A stretch of 64,000 nucleotides of DNA, from assembly GCA_004794655.1 (NCBI GenBank), contig SMMW01000622.1:3471501-3535500 (forward strand), in the 5' to 3' direction. Numbering within the stretch: the stretch's first letter is position 1; each line of letters starts with the position of its first letter. Positions 24,201 through 38,300 of this stretch are shown piece by piece. Origin of the DNA: Marisa cornuarietis. Its lineage: Eukaryota > Mollusca > Gastropoda > Architaenioglossa > Ampullariidae. The notes below the pieces were generated by a model that searched no databases, had not been told where the DNA came from, and saw nothing but the letters and a program-made list of their open reading frames with translations. The translations under genes and the position numbers were made by a program.

Positions 24201-25312
24201 TTCTTTACAGGCATGAGTGTAGTCTCTTATTGTACATTCTGATGTTATGTTTATGTTTAAATTTTAACTTATTACTTTGATTTTTAAGCAGATAGCTGCA
24301 CTCTGATACTTAAATTATGGTGCTGTAATCTAAATACATATAATTTTTCTGCAGTCGTGTGAGTGGAATTGGAATGTCAGGAAGCTTCCAGCTTGCTCAG
24401 CCTTTCACGCCTTCCCCAGCTATTCTAGCAGGAGAAGAGGATGAGGAGGAAGAAGAGGAAGAGGATAATGATGAAAATGAAGTTTATGTTGTGCGAAAAA
24501 CAAAATCAGGACGTTCTGCTCCACTGAAACCCAGCAACCAAGGACAGTCATTAAAGGAATCATCACCATCAAAGCATGGCAGGGCAGGAGCTTCCGCAGC
24601 CAGAAGTGCTAGCAAAAAGATTGTCAGAAAGCAAGTGTATAGTGAAAGTGAAGAGGACTTGGAGAGTGATGAGTCAGAAGACGAGTTCCAAAATGATGAT
24701 GAAAAGTATGTGCCACGCAAGACCAAATCCAGGCAAAGCTATGAAGTGGCAACCCCCAAAAAAGCTGCTGCTGGCAGAGACAAAAGTGAATTGACTGTAA
24801 AGAAGAACAGAGTTACTACACCAGGTAGCAAGCCCTCAACAAAGGGTAGTGCTGAACAAGAGAAGGATTTGAAGAGGACTCAATCTGCTAAGCAGTCTGA
24901 GGGGAGCAAGAAAGGAAAGTCTTCTGCTACCAAAGGTCAGAAAAAGTTAGACACAAAGAGAAATGTTAATGATACAAGAGAAGGAAAAGACACTTTGGTT
25001 TCCATGCCAGGCAAAGCAGGGAGAGGTTCCAACAACAGTTCTCCTGCCAAGAGTCCTGTCATTAGGAAGCAGGCCAACAAACAGGCAGTTGCTGAAGGCA
25101 CAGAAGATGAGGAAAACTACTATGAGGTAGAAGAAGCCACACCTTTGAAAAAGGGGAAGGAAGCTAAACCAGGGAGGGAAACACCAAACAAAAACAAGAA
25201 AGGAAAACAGGGGAAGAAATCCAAAGTAGGTGCCAATGCAGATAACTCCTCATTTACTCGTGCAGGTTTTTCTCCTAGATCCACAAACAACTCAATCAAA
25301 GTATCGTACTGA
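18234..25312 (+). CDS. HP1BP3: Heterochromatin protein 1-binding protein 3-like, three H15 domains, 786 aa
   Basis: Ten coding exons: 18234-18514, 19216-19339, 20090-20257, 20913-21044, 21923-22009, 22294-22462, 23070-23220, 23619-23731, 23992-24169, 24355-25312. They sum to 2361 nt in frame, and all introns are GT-AG. An acceptor at 18201-18204 implies a non-coding first exon upstream. Three linker-histone (H15, winged-helix) domains lie at about 175-247, 332-403 and 410-485. The second and third contain 'MSEPKEASTAKIKKYL' and 'SEPKIASFQLLKSYI', and each ends in the H15 hallmark G-x-G-x-SG ('GTGASGTFQL', 'GIGMSGSFQL'). The first is divergent ('GIGFCGYYRL'). An acidic run (EDEEEEEEED) and a long Lys/Ser-rich tail follow, as in linker histones. 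HP1BP3 binds nucleosomes and heterochromatin protein 1 and promotes chromatin compaction in the nucleus. The number and order of H15 domains and the total layout match the family; vertebrate HP1BP3 is shorter in the tail. Confidence 0.92.
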
Positions 25313-26294
25313 GAAATGGATTGTGAATCTGAATGATGATCATCCTGTGGTTTATTCAGCAGCATTTGCCAAAATGCTGTGAAGCAGTGACCTGGGTCCA
25401 TTGTCTCATCTGTTTGTTCCCATATTATTGTCAACTCAGGAACACATTTTCAGTATCCTGACACAGTTTCAACAGACACAGTATTCACACACAATCAAAG
25501 TGGCAAACATTGCATGTGTTCATGTTAAGCCTTTCTCTTCACCATCCATTATAATGTTTGAACCAGAGTGGTTCAGCCTTTGGCAGCATTAGTTTGTGGG
25601 TCCCTATTTTCAGGAGTTCAAGTGCTCTTTGTGCTTGTGCAAAATTTTACTGGCACAAGAGCTTTGGCATTGAATTTTTCTTTATGAAATATTTGGCTTC
25701 TACTTTGAATATTTGAATTCCTGTATTTTACAGGTTCATAGAAAATGCATTTAGGGTGTATGACTGGCTGGTTGAGGCTACGTGTGCATGCACTTGCATG
25801 TGTGTATATACTTTTGTTGGAGATGAACCATGCATTTAATCCTAGCTCATTTAAACCTGAAAATAATGTATTAAGAAGTCATGATGTTAATGTTTTAGGA
25901 AATCACTGATGTTACTTTTAAAATCATTTCAATATGAAATAGTCTTCAATAGTTTATCAATACATTTTACATACTTACATATTTACCCAAAACTTTAGTT
26001 TTATTAGCTTTGTTATGACATATTATTACTAGTCTTTTCCCCCATGACCTGAAAGTTTTTTCTCTCTCTAAAAAATGTCTATACATATACACTCACGTGT
26101 ACATTGTCTACATTTTTTCAGATGCCTGTGCTTTTATTTTATGAAATTTCATACATTTTTGTCTGACATTCCCACTCTTCCCCTTTTTCATTCACCCTCT
26201 CTTCTGTTTTTCTCTGTTCATTGGTTGCAGATAAAATGAAATAGGCAGTTAATGTTTTTATTTGCAATCTGAAAATAATGTTTTAGAAATTGTT

Positions 26295-26300
26295 AATAAA
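26295..26300 (+). terminator. Candidate polyadenylation signal of the HP1BP3-like gene
   Basis: AATAAA in 'tgttaataaagctttgag', about 980 bp after the stop codon, followed by a T-rich stretch. This would give a 3' UTR of roughly 1 kb. Confidence 0.5.
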
Positions 26301-29300
26301 GCTTTGAGTTTTTTTTCATGTCTGCTCCATATGTTCATTAACTGTTATGTTACAAATGTTGTTGGGCATCACATATCAGCATAGTTGAATCTGATTGATA
26401 TTAATATGTAGATAATGAGAAATATTTTCTCATAATCTTTCAGGATTAACATAAAGTTTCATATTAAAAATTAATGCAACGCAATGACTTTTAAAAATCC
26501 CCAAAAAACTCATGCTTGCCTAACGTTTCAATAGTATCCCTTAATTTAACATACAGTGAGGGTGTTAATATTATGCCATACTTTTGAATGATTAGAAACT
26601 ACTATTAAGCATCATGTGGTTGGACTTGGTAAACAGTTTTCTGTAATACCTTTCAAAAGGTGCTTGAGGAAAAGGGAAGTACCAAGAAAGATAACAGGAT
26701 CATAAAAAAAATAGACGTAAGGATTATTGCAGAACTTCCTGCTTTTAGTAGGTTGTTGCCATTTATTGAGAGATATGAGGAAGTAATAATCATCTATAAA
26801 TCTTACATCTTTATGTTTACTGTAGAATTTTCTAATTGGGAATGTGAAGTTGTATCAAATGGTTGTGGAATGTGTTATAGAAAAGTTTCTAAATGTTGCC
26901 ATATTTGTTCTGACTTGGGAAATTCATTCGTTCTTTAAACATGAAATAGTTCCTGCCTTGTTACTGGGTTAATGGTATTGACATCTATAAATTATTTTAT
27001 CACTAGATACACATGGGGACAGATCATGAAGTAAAGAGGGATAGTGAAGGTTTTGAAGGCGCATGTTAAAAACCTATTTAAATTAAACTAGAAAAAGATA
27101 AATGTAGAAAATAATGCTGTGCTGAATACAGTCCTCTTAAAATACAGTGGATTTGTTTGTGGGTGGGCAGGTGTGCTAGTGATAATGAGAGAGGTACAGA
27201 AGTGAACGATGCATGCACTCCTGTGCAAGTACATAAAAACGTGACCACAATATCCTACAAACAACCTTTCTGTCCATTTGTTTCTTTCCTGCTCAAGTAT
27301 ATGTTCTTTATCTTGGCATCATATGTATAGATTATAATTGTTGACTAAATCTTGTGGTCAGATTGGTATTTTCAGAAATGAGTCCATAATATGCCTGACA
27401 TATGGTGGCATAGCTTGAGCCTGTACATAAACCTCAGAGAAATACTAAGGCAGTTTCAGATGTTAGTATGCCTCACATGGTGGCATAGTTTAGAGAAATG
27501 TTAAAATTAAAAAAAATGTAAATGAGCATCTGCCTTATTGGAAAATATTAAAAAATTAGTGATGATTGCGGCATCTTAGTGGTTTCCGATTTTAAAAAAA
27601 AGCTGGCTGTAGCAGTGAAGACAGTGTGCTTACTGTCATATTTTAAAACAAAATGGGTTAAATGCATGTATTACATATTCAATCTGTGCATTATTTTCCC
27701 ATTACAAGCGCTACAAATATTCATAAGCATTTCCAGTTTACTTTTCCAGAGGTACTTGTGTTTTTTGCACCATAAAGTCATATTTATCTGTCTCCTGCCA
27801 TCTGTCCTCTGTGTGCTTGAAGACATGTAAGGCAGTTCTGTGTTGAAGAATTTTTCTAAAGCTGCTCATCACTCCTGAACAAAGAAACATTCCTTAACCG
27901 ACTTGTTCTTGAAAAACAGATCTTAACAAAGTCATAAAGCTAGGTCTAGGAACAGACAACAGTATATGTTTTTTTTCCATTCACTGTTGAACTAGAGCAC
28001 ATTCCCATATTCAAATTGCCCACTGGGATAAATAAAGTTGGTCATTGTCATTGTCAGACAACAGAGGCACGCATTTTTCCCCCCTGTCATTTGAGGATCT
28101 TTAGAAAATTGATCATCTTCACATAATGTGTTGCTAGCTAATGCATTCTTCAAGGGTATCGATCTTGTGTCCTGTACTTGACAGATGGTAAGATAACAAA
28201 AATGCATTCATTGATAAAAACTGTTTTGTTTCTTCTTTTTTTTTGGGGGGGGGGTTGTTTGTTTGTAGGATACCCCTTTTCAAAACTCAACAACTGAAAA
28301 TAAATGCCTGTTGGGAACAGAATATTAACAGCTTTTTTTTACTTCGGAAAGAATCTGATAAAATATTAGAATTAAAGTAATACAGACATACACAAACAAC
28401 TGTTTAGATTTTAAATCAGAAATAAGTAGTGATGAAATGATAAAAAATATTCTTTAGAGTCATTCAAAATAAAAATTGTAATTTTATAAATTTCATAAAT
28501 AATAACCTAATAACAAAATTTAATGACTCCCCTGAGACTCCTTGAGAATGAAAGGGTTCTTTGAAGAAAATATGCTTGAGACAATTGTGGAAAGATGATG
28601 GTGTCTACTCTTGTCCTTTATGCTTTTAATTGGGAGTAAATTTTGTTCAAAATATAATAAAGGTTTAGCATAAATGTTTAAAGGCTAACACCAGTCAGTT
28701 ATGAAATCAAGCTAGTTTAAATATAGCTGTTATTAGTTTTTACAAAAATGTCGTGAACATTTAACATTTTCTTGAAAAATAAGAAAAATCACGTGGATCA
28801 TATATTTCTGACATCTAAAGGGGGCGCGGCTAGATCATATGCCAGTGAGGCACTGCCCATCAGCAAGTTTACATTTGTGATATGAAGTTTTGATCTGCCT
28901 CCAAAACCCAGGTGAGAACTCCAATGTTCAAAGACTGGTATCACATAAGGACAAGTTTTCTCTTAAAGCCTATAATACTTGAAAATAATGTTTCTCTCTG
29001 GACTAGCCTTTAAGTCTTACTGAATAATACTATTCTCCACAACATACTTGTGGCATGATGTGTACATCGGTGATGACAATGAACAGCCACCTTGTAATTT
29101 TTTAACATCGTAGTTTTGTCAAAGACTGTCAGCTAAGAAATTTGATAAGGTGCCCTCTTTTCCATCAGTTACAGAGATTTGCCCATGTTGCGGTATATTT
29201 TCTTCTTTTTCTTTGGTTTTGGAAAGTCCATTTCAGTTTTCTCATGCAAAAATGTTGCTGAAATAATCCTTAAGCAACAAAAGACATCATAAAAATATTG

Positions 29301-30593
29301 AAATGCAGAAGAAAGGCAGAAATTTGGACACCCACCCTATTTCCCAAATCTTGCTCCATCAGATCACTGCCTTTAACCTTTCAAAATACCATCAGGGGAA
29401 ATGTGTGATAATGAGGTTGGTGGAGAGGAGATAAAACGCAGGCTTGGACTTTACAAACTTGCGGGCATTTTTACAGTGGTACATGTGTACATAAAAGGGA
29501 AACATATTTGTTACTTGTTGGCATATTATGCTGGTAACAGATTTTACTGTAGCAATCGCATCTAGGTCTCCAGTGAGCAAATTTAGACAATTATATATCA
29601 TAAAATAAAAAAAACTAAAATTTTGTTAGCAACCCTTATATATGTATATGTGTTTCTGTAGCCCTCTTTGACTTATCCAATAAAGTAATCCATATTTGTA
29701 ATTTACCTCAGCAGTTATTATATGTACAAAAATCATTAGAATTCCTTTTAATTGTAACTTAAATAACTTGTGTCAACAATGTCTGCACATGCTCTCAAAC
29801 ACAAATAGAATACAACTATCATTACAGCATTTATTTTAGGTCTTGTTTAAAGGTGTATTAAAAAGATTAAAAAGTGTTAATTAAAAATGCCTATTCTACA
29901 GAGTGGTTAAAACGATGAACTGTGACAGTATGATTGAAACAAAATTGTCAGCCTTCAGAAAGAAATAGATATGCCATGTAGGCTTAAAATTCAATGAAAA
30001 TTTCTAGAGCAAGAACTTTTAATAGGATTTGATCATATCAACACTTTTGTTTGAAAAGGTTGGTTATGATAAATACAAGAACACTATTAAGATTTTAATG
30101 TGGAAAACCCAATGCAAACAGGTTCAAGTGCACTGGAAATATAAACACTAGTAAATAGAAAAATCATTATATTATTTAAACATGAGAAAAATATATATGC
30201 TCTCATGGAAAAAGTGATCTTGTTGCTGTGAAATGTTTAAACATTAAAAGAAAGAGGAAGCTAACAATGCGATTGTACAGTAGATAATCTAGCATTATAA
30301 AATAAAAAGAATAACAGAATGTTTAAGAGCTGCATACCAGTTTCGTAAACTATATAAATTAAATGGCAAGTCTGCATTTTACTACATCATATATCCCAAA
30401 GATTGTAGGGAAAAAAGTCCATAAAAACATAACCAATCTGCACGTGCACACACACACACACAAACATTTGTAATACGCCACTAAAATATCCATCAAAAAT
30501 TGAGAGCCTCAATGAAACTGTTCCTCTTCATGAGCTGGTGTTTGGATAATCACTTCTACTTTTATCACAGTACAGAAATTGTAGCAGCATTCA
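26301..30593. other. Intergenic and 3' UTR sequence, no supported gene
   Basis: AT-rich between the ends of the HP1BP3-like and LRMDA-like genes, which converge here. It contains a T-run followed by a G10 tract (28245-28254). The stretch 'gggataaataaagttggtcattgtcattgtca' region (about 28024-28057) looks like a repeat tail. The right part probably holds the LRMDA-like 3' UTR. Confidence 0.45.
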
Positions 30594-33500
30594 TCATAAT
30601 GAAATGTCTGTGATGAATCGGTTTCCCTCAGAATTTTTACCCAGATATTTGGATCTGCTTTTACCCCAGTGACCTGTACACAAAGAAAATATTGCTGTTA
30701 TTAAACTCTTCCCCCACCAAAGTTAAATGGTTTGTGTGTTATTAAAGACAAAAAAGTCTGTAACATTTAGTATAAGAAAAAATAACTATCTTGTTACACT
30801 TATTCATAATACGATTAATGCGATTCAAATTTAATGATGTAGTTCAGAAGTTAAACAAAGTAGTGTATAAATCCTCAGTTACATCCCTTGCTACCTATTC
30901 CTATGTAATTGGTAGTACTGAATGTACAACTATGCATGAAAACTCTTGGTTTTGAAGATTGATGTGTTCTTGAGGCATCCAAAATGACTCTTGACTGTAC
31001 AGTTAGAAAAAAGTACAATGGCATCAATCATCTGATTATGTATTGCAAGGAACTAAACAGCACAAGGGCAGTGGTTGTTGGTAAAGATGAGCATACACTT
31101 AAACATCCACCCCCTTAAATGAGTTAAGTGACATGAGAAGGATTCAAGGAGCTTCTAATGCAAGACCTTAAGAGAAAAGGCTGAATATTTAGGCAAGAGT
31201 TTAAAAATGGATGTTTTGTGCATACTTACTATATTTCTCTGCAAATTTGGATGCAAGAGGAAAAGACCACGAAATAATAATGATATGCATCAGCTGTTGC
31301 ACTACTAACAGTAACATGACTGGTAGGGTTAGGTGAAAAAACAAAAGGCTGAGGAAGAAATAAGCTTTATTTCACAGATTACAATATACCCAATGCTTAA
31401 CAGCTCTAATAATAAGATGCAAACTGTAAACAAAATTAAAAATTATGTTAAACATAACCCAATAAATTTAAGTCAAACTAGGAACTTTTCTCTAGTATCA
31501 TACTAGCATTTCTCTGCATGCACTTCAAACACCTTAAACAGATAAAATCAAGTCAAAAATAATCTAAAGCAACCATAAAATTCTACAATGCATGCTATGT
31601 ATGGTAAGCAACATAACACTAAATAAATACACCAACATATAATTTGATAACCTATGATGGCAGGAATATATGGCTCTGGTACACTGGCAAGCATTTCTAC
31701 TGTCATAAATTAAGATGGTCACATTTATTTCTCTGTTGAACATCCCATCCATGAGCACTTAAATCTTTCTCTCCAATCAATCAAGGACCCGATAATTAGT
31801 TTGCTCAACCACACAAAAGAAGAAACTGAGCATAAACATTTTACTTATGAATTTTCCTTTAAATGCAACAAAATTTTGTAACATGCCATTTGTAGAATGC
31901 ATACACACTTTGTACTACACAAGGAAGGAAAACATCTACTGAATGTTTTTAACATACTACCTGACACCTGACTTAGAAAGTATTGTCGGTACTTGATATG
32001 TTGGAGTTTCTGTTAAAATACTCTACTTATGTCTAGTTCCTAAAGGAAAATAGCTAAGCATACCATACTGTACTATGTAATAACTATATTGTAAGAAAGT
32101 GGTTAAATGTAAACATCTTTTATTATGTGACAATTAAAAGTAGAGCTAATAAATGATTGCTTAAATTCTCCATCCTCATTTTCTGCCAATAACAGTAATG
32201 TACCACATTTACCAGAGCATCTTCCAAACTCTGAGGCAGAGACAGGTTATAAAAATTTACACCAAAGTACTAGCTATCAAACGCCTGCAAGCTGAGATCG
32301 ATTTTGTCATGTCACCGTATAAGTATGCCTCAATTTGCATTCTTTAATGCTATATTTTTTTTTATCCCTGATGTTGGCGAAGTGGAGATTCTCTCTCAAT
32401 TAGCCTCCATTTGTTCCTTAAAGTACAAATGAAAAACTTAAAAATATATGTTATCAGAAGCCTAAAGTCTTCAGATCATGTACTCGTAAAATATCCAAAC
32501 CATGATATACCACTTGTTTTTTGTTAAGTGATAATCCAGTGTCGGTTGCACAGCCCTGAGAATGTGGAGTGAATCACAAAAATGCTTTACTTTTTTCACA
32601 AAAAAAAGCACTTTACTGGATCTATAAGGTTTTACAAACTTCTTTTTAGGCACATTTATCAATTTCACCTATTTAGTAACATTGTCTTTTATGAATTCAT
32701 TTAAAGTTCTCAGTTCATTCAGGCAAGTTGATCGTCAAGTTCACCGGTTCGATACCCATGTAGCAAAGCAAACTCCCCCCAGTCAGGCCAGCTAAGGGAA
32801 ATGGATATCTGACTCCATAGTGAGTTAGGGAAGACAAGGCAGCGAGGGAGAGGAGATGGGCACGTCCCTTGCAAAAAAATGGCCTAGCAAAAAGGGCAGT
32901 CTAACACTTCATCCCCAACAGCCAAAAGATTAGCAGAATACCTTTACCTTTACTTTTGTGTCTTAGTAACTAGCCACAAGTACAGATGTTTCATCCCTTA
33001 ACTCTTTCCACTTATGCCATGCCTAATTTCTCTTTACAAAAACTGGAAACTCGATGGGTGATTTATATGAGAACAATTCAAATTCAATGATATATTTAAA
33101 GATACTAATAATGAAATACTCCTGGTTTTTATCCACTAATATGCTTATCTATGTAAAATGTAAAAATTGTATTGTTTTTTGCATTTTGTTTTGTATTGTG
33201 CTTTTTGTCATCACGATAAGAATGTAGCATAACACTGATTTTTAGCAGTGTATATTTATACATGTATTTGTTAAAAACAAAAATTTCAACATCACTGCTA
33301 CTATGAAATAAAACAGTAAATGTGAAACAAAGTTTTTTTTATATTTTTGGATGGACAGCCAAAGAAACCCCCAGAGAAATGTTCAAAATAAAAACCTATT
33401 GTTGCTCTGCACAAGATATAAACACTTATATCTTAGATCAACTTTGCTCTAAGAATGGGTAGACAAAAATACTTTTAAAACAAAAAGCTTACTGATGCAG

Positions 33501-35367
33501 AGACTGAGCTATGTACACAAATATATATGAAAAGCTACAAAATAGTATTATGAAGCAATAGCTGCCATTGTAGAAAGCAGATTATGAACTACAAGGCAGC
33601 AAATCGGAAATGCTCGGTACCCTGGCTCATCAGACTAGTTTGCATCAACATATTCATCAACATAATCCTTTTGTCTTTGTTTTCAGAAATGTAGACCTCT
33701 TTTATACTTGTTTCCCTTTCTTTAAAAGTCTAATTACATAAACAGAATACAAGTTTTGCTGTTTATAGAGGAAGCACTTTATGGCAATTGATTTCAAAAA
33801 TGTCTAGAGAGTGAGAAGTAGGTATCTCACACTTTATGATGAAAAATGTAATCTGTCTTCAAAGCTTTGCTAAATACACAACAAATGAATTCAATTCAAT
33901 TGTTAGACAAAACTACTCTGATACTTAAATTTATCATCTTCTACAATATCAAGTCCTGCTGAAAGATAGTGAAATTCACATTAACTCTCTTGATTTTTGT
34001 CTCAAATGATTTTAAAAAAGCAAATTAAAAAGCAAAAAACAAAAAAAACTAAAAGTAACATTTTACAAAATGTATTTCATGCATTAATGAATGATCAATG
34101 CTGCATGATGATTACTTGCATAGTATAAGAGTAAAAGATAACTGGCTGAAAAAGCTTACTGTGGTCAGAATTACACGAACAAAGCTGCCTTACTAACTTT
34201 ATATAAAACGCTAATGCACGGGGAAATCGGCCTCTGTGCATGAGACATATGGAAGAACATCTAAAGTAAAAACTAAAAGTTGTTCTCAATCTGTACAAAG
34301 TCATTCTTGGGTCTCACTACAAATCTTTGTTGCGTATGAATCTGTTACCCTCCGAATGCCGACCAAAATACACATACTTGGAATGTCCAAATGTTCCTGG
34401 AAAGAAAAGGCAGGGATTAGGGAATAGAGGCTGCCATGTGCAAGACAACCAAGGTTGTCAAGGTGTGCATTTAGGAAAGATTATTTCAGCAAATCTTTGG
34501 CAACATGACTCGTCAGATTCTTGCATTAATTGATTGCTGATTCAGTGAAAATCTGCCAGCAGTATACTGTTAGAGCCCAGATTATTTCTATTTTGAGAAA
34601 ATATAAAATTTTGTATAATTCTTCCTTTTGTACAAATTAGAAGCTTATAATCACACTTTATTTTCATTTACCAGGCACTGCTCTTAATCACTTTAGTGCT
34701 AGGAGGTTATTAAGTGCAAATGCATTTGAAGAAGTGCAATGTCCAAGCAAACATGTTATTAGTGCTTTCAGAAGCTTAGTGCTGATTGATGTAACACTCA
34801 AATAGGTTACCATGTACAACATATAAAATGATCATTACGAAATATAAGACAAGGCTTGGAAGGAGGGAACTGCAAAGAGGCATGCTTCACTCTGGGGATC
34901 ACAAGCCTGACACACATGCTCTTAATCATTGTCTCTTACCTATGTGCTGATCATCTGATTCTGAGGAACCTTCTTTAGGAAGAGGAGTGTACTGGAAAGT
35001 CATAGCCTCCATATGTTCTCTCTGAGGAAAACAGTGGGGAAAAGAGTGTGTTCTCATTCTTTTTCTTACTGAAGTAATTCCTACACTATGTTACAGGTAT
35101 TTTTTATGTACTGAATGACCACTTAACAAATTCCAAAAGGCATAAGCTGTTCAATCTGCTAGAGCTTGAAGATATAATGACATGTGGACTGCCAGTCCAA
35201 GTAATTCTGATTTTGAAATTTTGGTTAAGAAAGCAAGACAAGCCAATGAACATGCACACATGTGCAAGTGCAGCCATGCATTTATATATATATATACACA
35301 CACACATACACTAATGTGTGCACACAACCACTCTTTCTCTCAAATACAGACAAACATCCTCCCCCCA

Positions 35368-35398
<31 letters not shown>

Positions 35399-38300
35399 AC
35401 ATAAACACCCAGTGGCACATGCATGCACACAAAAATCTATATAAATAATAATAATAAGCACATTTATATAGCACCCTTCTCCAGCAACAGCAGGATTCAA
35501 AGTGTTTTACAGTAATAAGAATGCACTTGTATAGTGTGCTTCGCTGTCAAAAAGACAAGCTCAGAGCACTGCACAGAAAGATCAAATAACAGTCCAATGA
35601 AAAAAACTAAACACGACGATGAAGCAGTGATGTTACACAACAGCACACAATGTGGCAATAGCCAGTTTATTTTAGGAAGAATGCGGTAAGAAGATCAAGT
35701 CAGATGGAGAACAGCATGAAGAATATTTTAAAAAGTCATCTTCAACCAGTTAGCAATAGGGAGATCACCCCAGTTAACAACATCAAATTATAAATATAAT
35801 CGTTTATTGTTCCATCGTTTCATCAAGCCATCCAAGTAAAGAAGTTGAAGCAGAACAGAACCATTACATTTTGTAAACAAGTACTTATAAAGCACTATCT
35901 GAATGCATGACAACAGTAGAAGTGAATGGTACAGATCACAAACTGCAAAGGAAGTGGAAGGATGTGGAGACCGTTAGTCAACAAAAACTTTGACTGCATC
36001 TGTCCATTCCATAGGGAAAAAAGGCAGAACGCCACAGACAATCCAACACATAAACAAACTAAAGGAAGATGTAGATCCACAAGCTGATAATAATAAATCC
36101 AGAACACATCATAGACAAAACAAAAAAACACAGGGAGAGCTGCCCCTTTCAGCCTGTTAATAATAATAATGAAGAGTTTTTATATATATTCAAGATGATT
36201 GCAACATCTCAACCAAAACTAGGGTGAAATAGAAATTAATGTATTTGGCATTAAACACTATCTTCATGTTTCTGAAAAGCTTCACAAATATTTGATGGTA
36301 ACCACACCTTATAGTCTTTTCATGTCCCACATCAAAATGCCTGCAGTGTGAAGATTCCTGACCAAAAACTTCAGAATAAAATGGAAGAGATTGCTAAAAT
36401 CTTAACAAAATCTGATTAATTACAAAAGTCTTTGAATTGCTCACTTGCTCAATAGCCTCGCTAGGTCGAACTACTTCCAGGAATTGTCCACGACGCTTTG
36501 CTTCTGACAGTTCTGTAGGCCGCACTGCACTTGCATCCAGGAATTTCAATTTTGGAAGATGGAAAAGGACATAGTACCTGCAATAATAAGGTATACCATT
36601 TGGTTAAATGTACAGGCATATTTAAATAGAGATATCAATTCTACTAATATAATGAAAGTCTCCTAAAAAAAATATATAATTTTTTTCTTAATTCCAATTT
36701 AAACAGATGATGTGCATGCTTGATGTTACAGGAGAACATTTCAAAGCCAAACCAGACCATGCTCAACGAAAATCGCTGGAAATAAAGGACAAAGTATCAC
36801 AAAAACATATTCCGGTGGTATTTTATGACAAAGAGGCATGAAAGATTATATATTAATATTTTTCTCTTAAGCACACCTGGATTTGTCGAGAAACGGAAGT
36901 ATTTCTAAAATCAGCGCCGTCTGCACTAACTGAAGTCGAAGAGAAAAGATGCCATCCTTGGTAAAAGAAAACTGACCAGGACACATTGTGCTGTTGCTGA
37001 ATGTTCTCTTTGACAGTCAGATAGAGTTAGTTTGTACTCATGAAGGAAATCCTAAAGATAATGGCAGCAAACACCAGTGGATTTACTTTGTTCAGATATG
37101 TGCATTTACAAATCTCTGCTTTGTTCAAACATGCGGTGTGAACTTCGTCCCCACACTGTACTCAAGAATTTGCTCAAAACATTTCAAAATCGATTGTTAT
37201 CCAGTCACTTATACGGTACAAGCAAGTCTTGGATTTTCAGTAAAATGAAGAAATCTTATTCCTACAGCAGTGCTTACTATACAAAAGCACAAGATGTTAA
37301 AACCAACTACGACTGCTGGTAGATCAAGCACTAGATAGGCAACATCGACGGTTTCTACACCGTCTGGTCTACAAGTAACATTGTGTGGCGGTCACAAACA
37401 CATCATCATCAGTCGTATCTTTATCCAGCATAATGCTAAAAACAACTTATAGTGTGAGGGCACCATTGATGTGTGTGATCGAAACAGCTAAAAAATGAAA
37501 AAAAAAAAAGAATTGAGGGTTATAAACATATTATAAGGAGCTTAAACGGGAACACGTGCGAGTATCAGTAAGTAAATAGAAAATTTTGCATGCAGCTAAA
37601 TGAGGAAGAAATAAGTTTTTACATTGATAAACATGTTTTAAACTATCATTATATTTTTAATTGTAAAAAAATCCTCATCAGCAGTCAGTTGTAGCTATTG
37701 TTGCCCATTAAATTTTGATCTGACTGACTTACCAGTCTGTTAAATGAATTCAGTTTGGACCATTTAATTATTTTTTAACTTCATTCGAAGCTTCTAAATA
37801 AAGTTCCAATCTGTAGGGCTGTATTCCAAATTCAGCTGTTTCATTTTTTGGGGAAAAAAATTGCTTTTTGAACACGACAACCTGAGTGATCTTACTTCGA
37901 TTGCGTAAGAGAACCTTCAGTCCAGGAGAGTAATTTTTTCCCGCCTTCCTAGATGCAGGTGAGAATGCTGATGTTTGAAGGCTCATATCTATAAAATTAA
38001 GTGTAATTATGTACTCATATTTTTGGAATTATTATTTTAAAACGAAGTTAACCCGATTATAAAGAAATAATGGTGCGCTTTGTCCTTTAAGGCTCTTGTT
38101 TTCAGTTGTGCATCTATTTTTTTTTTAAATGTGACCAAAGACGATTTTGGATCCTACCTGTATCGCTGATAGTCTTCTTCATCTTTATCTGTGGAAGACA
38201 GTTGATTTGGGCATGCTGTGTTGCCCAAGAGGCTGAGATAGGTCAGGCAAGGAAATCTACTCTCTATCTGCTTCAGAAACTGATCAAGCTTTGTTATCTG

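Noticed and set aside
26660..26938. 92-codon open frame after the HP1BP3-like gene
   Set aside because: It has no ATG at its start and no similarity. It lies just past the proposed polyadenylation signal.
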